Of a stretch of 64,000 nt of DNA, positions 59,086-64,000 are shown one piece after another. The position numbers and the translations under genes were made by a program. Position 1 is the first letter of the stretch. Each line of letters opens with the position of its first letter. The notes under the pieces are model-generated. The model saw nothing but the letters and a program-made list of their open reading frames with translations. It did not search any database and was not told the origin of the DNA. Origin of the DNA: Paraburkholderia dioscoreae. Lineage in GTDB: Bacteria; Pseudomonadota; Gammaproteobacteria; Burkholderiales; Burkholderiaceae. The DNA lies in NCBI RefSeq assembly GCF_902459535.1, contig NZ_LR699553.1:2480001-2544000 (forward strand). The letters run 5' to 3'.

Positions 59086-60140
59086 GCGTTGCGCGGCAAC
59101 GGAACCAGGCGGGAACGCGCATGACAACCTTCCCCAGGCACGCGGCAACGAATGCCGGCACGCCACCGGATAATCGTGCGGACCCTACGTCTGCGCCGTA
59201 TCAGGACGCACCTGGATTGCCCGAATCCGCGCGCAGAGCGCCACGGGTCCACTCAGATGCGCCGTCCGAACGTTCGGCGCGCGTGCGCCGCATGATCGAA
59301 AGCCCAACGTATCTGGAGGCGGACGAAGACCTCGCCTTTCTGCGACGCCCGGAAATGTGCGGCATCCGTCTGCAACTCGACTACTGGAAGACCGAAGAGA
59401 CGCTGCAGCGACATGCAATACATCACACGATCGTGGTGTACGGCAGCACACGGATCGTCGCGCCGGCAGCCGCGCGTCGACGGGTCGAAGAGGCGCGGCG
59501 GGCGCTGGAAAACCGGCCCGGCGAGCCTGAGAGCCAGAGCGCGCTACAAGTCGCAAAACAACTGCTCAAGCGTAGCCACTACTACGGCATCGCGCGCGAA
59601 TTCGGCCGCATTGTCGGCAGCGCGCAGGGCACGGGAGCGCTGTCGTCGCTGGCCATCGTCACGGGCGGCGGCCCCGGCATCATGGAAGCGGCGAATCGGG
59701 GTGCGTACGAGCTTCAGGCGCCGAGCATCGGCTTGAATATCTCGTTGCCCCGCGAGCAGGAACCCAACCCGTATGTCACGCCTGAACTCTGTTTCAGGTT
59801 TCACTATTTCGCCATTCGCAAACTGCATCTGCTGGAACGCGCACAAGCCGCCGTGTTCTTTCCCGGCGGCTTTGGAACCTGTGACGAGTTGTTCGAGGTG
59901 TTGACCCTGCTGCAAACGAACAAGATCCGGCGCCTACCCGTAGTGCTGGTCGGTGAATCGTTCTGGCGCCGCGCTATCAATTTTGATTTTCTGATCAGCG
60001 AAGGGATGATCGCGCCACAGGACGCCGCGCTATTCCGTTTTTGCGAAACAGCGGCGGACATCTGGTCCAGCATCGTTCGTTGGCATGCGGCACATGATGC
60101 GCGATCATCTGCTCAGGGGCCTGCCGCCGGCCACCTCTGA
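59082..60140 (+). CDS. LOG-family Rossmann-fold protein
   Basis: A 352-residue protein with the lysine-decarboxylase-like LOG motifs GGGPGIMEAANRGA and PGGFGTCDELFE. Typical members are 180-250 residues; here about 100 residues precede the core, including a basic segment SARRAPRVHS. LOG enzymes cleave nucleoside monophosphates to base and ribose phosphate; this subgroup may act on another nucleotide. The ATG at 59082 overlaps the lipocalin stop, so the two are coupled. Confidence 0.78.
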   Translation: MSVARQRNQAGTRMTTFPRHAATNAGTPPDNRADPTSAPYQDAPGLPESARRAPRVHSDAPSERSARVRRMIESPTYLEADEDLAFLRRPEMCGIRLQLDYWKTEETLQRHAIHHTIVVYGSTRIVAPAAARRRVEEARRALENRPGEPESQSALQVAKQLLKRSHYYGIAREFGRIVGSAQGTGALSSLAIVTGGGPGIMEAANRGAYELQAPSIGLNISLPREQEPNPYVTPELCFRFHYFAIRKLHLLERAQAAVFFPGGFGTCDELFEVLTLLQTNKIRRLPVVLVGESFWRRAINFDFLISEGMIAPQDAALFRFCETAADIWSSIVRWHAAHDARSSAQGPAAGHL

Positions 60141-60200
60141 AAGGCCGGCCGGATCGGCAGCCGTGCCGTCGGCTGAAGGTTGCCGGGCCGGGCGTGCGTT

Positions 60201-60222
60201 GCCAGCAACCTGCCAGCAACCT
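60201..60222. repeat. Tandem duplication of an 11-base unit
   Basis: GCCAGCAACCT twice head to tail (60201-60211, 60212-60222) after the LOG-family gene. Confidence 0.85.
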
Positions 60223-60285
60223 GAACGACGCCGTAAGACAACCGTCAACGACGACAATGAGCCTCGCGACGGCGAGGCTACGCCG

Positions 60286-60936
60286 TCAACCAACCAACAG
60301 ACGATCGACCACGGCCTTCACACCGGGCGTCGAGCGCGCGGCCCCGGTCACGATGGAACGCTCGGTGACCGAACTGAGACGTCCCGACAGGGTTACCTTC
60401 CCGTCTTCGACTTCGACACCCACATGCTTCAGCTCGCGATCGGTATGGCGCTGAATGGCTTTGCGGATGCTGTACTCGATGTCGAGCGGGGAAGCCGAGC
60501 CACGGATTTTGATTTCGTTTGTCACGCCCGTCACGCCGCGCATATGAACGACGTTTTTCTCGGCGATATGGCTGCGATAACCGTCCTCGACTTCGCCGCT
60601 CAATGTCACCCAACCCTTCTCCACCTGGATCTTGATCGCATGGTCTTCGAGACCCGCGATCCAGTCGAGGGCGACGCGCACATTCAAGGCGATGTCCTCG
60701 TCGGTACGCCGCTCGGACTCCCGCAGCTTCACGTCGATGGCGACGACCACGGCCACCACACCGGCGATTCTCATCGCACATTTTTCAGCCGCGACTTTCG
60801 TCGCGTAGTCCGGGACGTGTCCGCTGATCGTCACGATGCCGTCGACCACGGCAACGCCTATTCCGTTTGCGTCGACGGCCGGACTGTGCCTCAGTTCGTC
60901 CTCGACTTCCTGCTTCAGTTGACTGTCCGACTTCAT
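60286..60936 (-). CDS. Three-BON-domain protein, copy 2
   Basis: A 216-residue protein, the same length and layout as the BON protein at 53672. It begins MKSDSQLKQEVEDELRHSPA and has three BON units with turns VTISGHVPDY, VTLSGEVEDG and VTLSGRLSSV. No signal peptide. AGGAG lies seven bases before the ATG at 60936. It has its own FNR-type site, so the two paralogues are separately expressed. Confidence 0.82.
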   Translation of the reverse strand: MKSDSQLKQEVEDELRHSPAVDANGIGVAVVDGIVTISGHVPDYATKVAAEKCAMRIAGVVAVVVAIDVKLRESERRTDEDIALNVRVALDWIAGLEDHAIKIQVEKGWVTLSGEVEDGYRSHIAEKNVVHMRGVTGVTNEIKIRGSASPLDIEYSIRKAIQRHTDRELKHVGVEVEDGKVTLSGRLSSVTERSIVTGAARSTPGVKAVVDRLLVG

Positions 60937-61079
60937 GGAATTTCTCCTCCGACTTGACCTTGCAACGCGATGGGGCATGGCTGCGAACTGATTGAGCGCG
61001 GCGACTATTCCGGCGGGCGAGCCGTGTTCCGCCGCCAATGCGCCACGTATCCAGACTATTGCTGCCCGGCCCGATGCGA

Positions 61080-61093
61080 TTGATCGAGGTCAA
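61080..61093 (-). promoter_or_regulatory. FNR/Anr-type site for BON copy 2
   Basis: TTGATCGAGGTCAA; TAGTCT (61058-61053) lies 21 bases downstream on the minus strand. Confidence 0.68.
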
Positions 61094-61123
61094 GGGCCAC
61101 GCGACGCCGTGCGCCGTAATTGA

Positions 61124-61612
61124 TCACGGTGCGCTCTGACTATGCATCGACGCGCGGCAATGCGGGCAGTTCATCCGCGCGTCGCCGGTGGAGCGCTCCT
61201 GCAAGACGATGTGCAGATCCAGCCCACCGCGACGCGGAACGTCTACCGTCTTCGCGAACTCCGTGCGCCCGGCATGCGCGACGATACGATAACGTCCGGC
61301 CGGAAGCATCACGAACAGGAACGGGCCTTCGGTGCGGGTGTCCAGAACGGCATGGCCCGACGCGCTTGCGATCGTCACGTCCACATCGGAGAGGTAGTTG
61401 CCCGCGGCGGCGGTAAACGTCATGCGCAGGCTGTAGCGAGGTGCAAGCGCGCGAAACGCTTTCGCGTCGTCCTCACCGATGCCGCCCGTCATGTACAGCA
61501 CGCCGTCGCGGCTGACCGGCTCGGGCAGTGTTTGCGCGGCGAGCGCCGCGCTCATGGCGAGAAACACGAATGCGACACCGATGCGCAGCAAGCGTGGATT
61601 GAACAATGGCAT
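61124..61612 (-). CDS. Carboxypeptidase-regulatory-like domain protein, secreted
   Basis: A 162-residue protein: signal peptide (IGVAFVFLAMSAALAA), then a compact beta domain like the CarboxypepD_reg fold (GPFLFVMLPAGRYRIVAHAGR), and a C-terminal MNCPHCRASMHSQ with two Cys. Function unknown. It is near, and shares the regulatory-domain theme with, the partial gene at the window end. GGAG precedes the ATG by eleven bases. Confidence 0.65.
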   Translation of the reverse strand: MPLFNPRLLRIGVAFVFLAMSAALAAQTLPEPVSRDGVLYMTGGIGEDDAKAFRALAPRYSLRMTFTAAAGNYLSDVDVTIASASGHAVLDTRTEGPFLFVMLPAGRYRIVAHAGRTEFAKTVDVPRRGGLDLHIVLQERSTGDARMNCPHCRASMHSQSAP

Positions 61613-61708
61613 AACGAGTAGATCTCCAGGTTCGTGAACGTCTGGAGGCGTTCCGCGCCGGCGTTTCGGCCGCTCCCCGCGTTCACATGGCGCAATACGC
61701 GCAAAGTG

Positions 61709-61730
61709 TGTTCAGCCGATGTTCAGCCGA
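61709..61730. repeat. Tandem duplication of an 11-base unit
   Basis: TGTTCAGCCGA twice head to tail (61709-61719, 61720-61730) between two minus-strand genes. Confidence 0.85.
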
Positions 61731-61745
61731 TGCCCGCCGCCCGTT

Positions 61746-62699
61746 TCATTCCTCGGGGCAAGGCCGCGCCAGCAGCAACGGCGTGCGGGCGAGACGCGCG
61801 GTGCGCGCGGCCACGCTGCCGAGAAGCCAGCGTGCGACGCCACGCCGCCCGTGGGTGCCCACGACGATCAGATCCGCCTGCCACTGTTCCGCGTCGCGGA
61901 CAATTGCATGCGCTACGTCGTCACGCGACGGCGCCGTCTCGACTGCCTCAGTCTCAGCGTGATTCGGCAATTCGGCAAGAACCGTCGCTGCCGTCTCCAG
62001 AATCACCTTTCCTTCTTCGACGAACGCTTGCTCGAGGACGCTGATCGGCACGATATCGGTCAGGCGGACAGCACGATCTATCACGTAGATCGCACGAAGA
62101 CGGGACTCGGGTGTGGCGAGTTGCAGCCCGAAGTGCAACGCGTCGAGCGAAGCGGCGCTTCCGTCCAGCGCGAACAGGAGCCGGCGCGGCGATGTCCGGA
62201 TCTCCGCTTCATAGCCGGCAGGCACAACGAGAATCGAACACGGTGCCTCGGTCGTGACGAATTCCGACACCGTTCCTTCGACCCAGCGCAACATGCCGTG
62301 ATGCTGGCGAGCGCCCATGACCAGCAGATCCGCCTTCCATTCGGCTGCGGCATCAATCAATGCGTTTGCGGTGTAGCCGCCTTCCCTTGAAATTTCCGTG
62401 ACGCCCGATTCCACGTCGATACCGGCATCCGCGAATATCTTTCTGGCGCGCGCCACGGCTTCGTCCGCATCGTGGGCGAGTTCGGTGCGCGCGAGTTGCA
62501 GTTCGGCATCCGTCATCGATCCGAGCGGCAAGAGCACACGAGGATTTTCCGCCACACTCACAATGCGGATCCGGGCACCGGGTAGCGTCAGGTGGCGCAC
62601 GTATGCCACTGCGCGCGCCGACTCCGGCGACGTGTCGACGGCCAGGAGTATCCGTTGGATTGCGCGAGTGGCGTTACCGCCGGAGGACGTTGTGCTCAT
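61746..62699 (-). CDS. Universal stress protein with two Usp domains
   Basis: A 317-residue tandem USP. Domain 1 begins RAIQRILLAVDTSPESARA and ends around TVSEFVTTEAPCSILVVP; domain 2 begins RRLLFALDGSAASLDAL and carries the full ATP motif GTHGRRGVARWLLGSVA. USPs bind ATP or other ligands and support survival without oxygen or growth. The ATG at 62699 has GGAG upstream. It has an FNR-type site 79 bases upstream and faces the deacetylase gene. Confidence 0.87.
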   Translation of the reverse strand: MSTTSSGGNATRAIQRILLAVDTSPESARAVAYVRHLTLPGARIRIVSVAENPRVLLPLGSMTDAELQLARTELAHDADEAVARARKIFADAGIDVESGVTEISREGGYTANALIDAAAEWKADLLVMGARQHHGMLRWVEGTVSEFVTTEAPCSILVVPAGYEAEIRTSPRRLLFALDGSAASLDALHFGLQLATPESRLRAIYVIDRAVRLTDIVPISVLEQAFVEEGKVILETAATVLAELPNHAETEAVETAPSRDDVAHAIVRDAEQWQADLIVVGTHGRRGVARWLLGSVAARTARLARTPLLLARPCPEE

Positions 62700-62777
62700 G
62701 ATCAGGTCTCCATGAGGGCGTGACATTCGCCCTGCTGACATCGAGGTCTGATTCTCTGCGCTCTGCTCTTCGACTCA

Positions 62778-62791
62778 TTGATGCACGTCAA
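62778..62791 (-). promoter_or_regulatory. FNR/Anr-type site for the USP gene
   Basis: TTGATGCACGTCAA, identical to the site at 54524; GAGAAT (62756-62751) lies 21 bases downstream on the minus strand. Confidence 0.68.
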
Positions 62792-62883
62792 GTCGCTTCC
62801 ACCGCCGCCCGCACGGCATTTATCGCTGACGCGCGAAGGAGCGCACCGCCATTGTGTGATGGAGCGGCCCTCGTCGCGTGCAT

Positions 62884-62897
62884 TTGACGGGGATCAA
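62884..62897 (+). promoter_or_regulatory. FNR/Anr-type site for the deacetylase
   Basis: TTGACGGGGATCAA, then TATGCT (62920-62925) after 22 bases. Confidence 0.72.
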
Positions 62898-62999
62898 TCG
62901 CCCATCCGGGCGGGCCCATATGCTGGCCGAGGCAGAGCGATTGCGCCGTGCATCGCCGCAAATCGCCTCCAGCGAACAACGCCACTAAAAAGGACGTCC

Positions 63000-63839
63000 A
63001 TGCCGCATCTGCTCGCCCGCGGTCTTTTCCAATTGCACAATCGATGCTGGCGCGCACTGTCCATTGGCTTATGCGGACTCGCGTTCATGTTCGGCGCACA
63101 CGCGCAGACGCCGCCCACGCATGTGCCGATCCTGGTCTACCACCGCTTTGCCGCGACCGTGAACGATTCCATGACGGTCCGTGTCGCGACCTTCGAGGCA
63201 CAATTGCGATTCCTGAAAGAACGCGGCTATCAGGTGGTGCCGCTGCGAGACGTCGTGAACTGGCTGCGCGATCCTTCCGTGAAGCTACCGCCACGGCCGA
63301 TCGTCCTGACCGTCGACGACGGCCATCGGTCGGTCTTCGACGAACTGCGGCCAATCGTGGAGCGCGAGCGTCTGCCGGTCACACTCTTCGTCTATCCTTC
63401 GGCCATTTCGAATGCTTCCTACGCGCTGACGTGGGAGCAATTGCGCACGCTCAAACAGACCGGCCTGTTCGACGTTCAGTCGCATACGTACTGGCATCCC
63501 AACTTCAAGGTCGAACGGCGCCGCCGGACGCCCGCGGATTTTCAGCATTTCGTGCGGACCCAGCTCGACATGTCGCGGCAGCGCATCGAGGCCGAAGTCG
63601 GGGGCGAGATCAATCTGCTGGCGTGGCCATTCGGCATTTGCGACGATGAGTTGATGGCGCTGGCCTCCGGGGAAGGTTATATCGCGGCATTTTCGCTGGA
63701 GGGACGCAGCGTGGATAGGCATTCGCGCATGCTCGCCCTGCCGCGCTTCCTGATGGTCGATTCATATGGGGTCGCGGGTCTGGCCGCGCTGCTCGGCGAG
63801 CCGGCGCCTCGGGCCGCCCCGAACTCCAGCGGCGATTGA
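63000..63839 (+). CDS. Polysaccharide deacetylase (NodB domain), secreted
   Basis: A 279-residue protein starting at 63000 (MPHLLARGLF) with a signal peptide ending near MFGAHAQ. NodB motifs: VLTVDDGHRSV (catalytic Asp and metal Asp), DVQSHTYWHPN (metal His pair), and WPFGICDDELMAL. It resembles the N-terminal deacetylase domain of PgaB-like proteins, which de-N-acetylate poly-GlcNAc, but a glycan substrate is only inferred. AAGGA precedes the ATG. Three 12-base repeats separate it from the next gene. Confidence 0.78.
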   Translation: MPHLLARGLFQLHNRCWRALSIGLCGLAFMFGAHAQTPPTHVPILVYHRFAATVNDSMTVRVATFEAQLRFLKERGYQVVPLRDVVNWLRDPSVKLPPRPIVLTVDDGHRSVFDELRPIVERERLPVTLFVYPSAISNASYALTWEQLRTLKQTGLFDVQSHTYWHPNFKVERRRRTPADFQHFVRTQLDMSRQRIEAEVGGEINLLAWPFGICDDELMALASGEGYIAAFSLEGRSVDRHSRMLALPRFLMVDSYGVAGLAALLGEPAPRAAPNSSGD

Positions 63840-63875
63840 AACAAATGAAGTGACAAATGAAGAGACAAATAAAAT
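63840..63875. repeat. Three imperfect 12-base direct repeats
   Basis: ACAAATGAAGTG, ACAAATGAAGAG, ACAAATAAAATG run in series between the deacetylase stop and the next start; the last unit provides the ATG context. Confidence 0.7.
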
Positions 63876-64000
63876 GGCCACACTTTCATTCCTGCGCGGC
63901 ACCGCGCTAGCGCTTGCGGTTCTCGTGACGAGCTTGCCGTGCAGCGCGGCAACGGGCGTCGTCATCGACGAAGTTACGGCGAAACCGATACCACACGCGT
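63874..64000 (+). CDS. Secreted regulatory-domain protein, N-terminal part (3' end outside window)
   Basis: Starts MATLSFLRGTALALAVLVTS, a signal peptide, followed by ATGVVIDEVTAKPIPHA, the opening strand of a carboxypeptidase-regulatory-like domain. Only 42 codons are in the window. It starts 34 bases after the deacetylase stop and is probably in the same operon. Confidence 0.55.
   Translation, partial: MATLSFLRGTALALAVLVTSLPCSAATGVVIDEVTAKPIPHA

Larger units (their letters stand above)
62700..62999. other. Divergent regulatory gap with two FNR-type sites
   Basis: 300 bases between the USP gene and the deacetylase gene, with one FNR-type dyad per direction. No gene supported. Confidence 0.65.

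Noticed and set aside
60261..60287. Hairpins at the end of BON copy 2 as a terminator
   Set aside because: Two short alternative GC stems are present but no T-run follows on the minus strand and one overlaps the stop codon.

Overview
The window reads as chromosomal DNA of a GC-rich betaproteobacterium of the Burkholderia/Paraburkholderia group. Evidence: uniformly high-GC codon use, long antisense open frames, and family-level matches to Burkholderiales versions of a chemotaxis receptor tail, YbiT, CydA/CydB/CydP, PhaZ and a PuuD-type urate pathway. No rRNA, tRNA, insertion sequence, prophage or CRISPR array was seen.

Layout. (1) 1-447 is the 3' end of a chemotaxis receptor. (2) 506-4609 (minus) is a putrescine/spermidine ABC importer, potFGHI, with 4-base overlaps between genes. 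(3) 5104-14230 holds housekeeping and envelope genes: MntH, outer-membrane phospholipase A, a DUF1289 protein, OmpW, nitronate monooxygenase, an aldehyde dehydrogenase, the ABC-F protein YbiT and a dodecin, several with clear terminators. (4) 14357-31653 is a purine-degradation region: a BMP-type nucleoside/purine ABC importer, a LysR regulator, 8-oxoguanine deaminase, HIU hydrolase, the membrane urate oxidase PuuD, ureidoglycolate lyase, allantoicase, OHCU decarboxylase, PuuE allantoinase, an allantoin/hydantoin racemase, an NCS1 permease and a GntR regulator. Together they convert urate (and 8-oxoguanine) to glyoxylate and urea. A decayed hipBA toxin-antitoxin remnant sits inside it. (5) 31965-35753 holds LD-carboxypeptidase, TadA, a DUF1992 protein, ThpR and a quinone reductase, with an orphan near-perfect LexA box at 35088-35107.

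(6) 36332-64000 looks like a low-oxygen/stress regulon. Twelve copies of the FNR/Anr-type dyad TTGA-N6-TCAA lie between 36546 and 62897, all in intergenic DNA, often as two sites in one divergent gap, and most stand 21-22 bases upstream of a TA-starting -10-like hexamer, i.e. class II FNR promoter geometry. They head a flavin reductase with a 42-residue small protein, a YbhGFSR-type ABC exporter, cytochrome bd (cydP-cydA-cydB-cydX), lemA/TPM genes and a broken phaZ, a BON protein-zinc ribbon-FtsH operon, a PfkB kinase-phosphoribosyltransferase pair, a DHH phosphoesterase, a 60-residue membrane protein, a lipocalin-LOG pair, a second BON protein, a double universal stress protein and a polysaccharide deacetylase. 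The content resembles the low-oxygen-activated (lxa) locus described in Burkholderia cenocepacia; that correspondence is from memory and needs a synteny check.

Gene decay is visible in this region: phaZ has lost its middle, including the catalytic part, and a FAD oxidoreductase after ftsH is cut to 91 residues. Two small membrane proteins and cydX are easily missed by gene callers.
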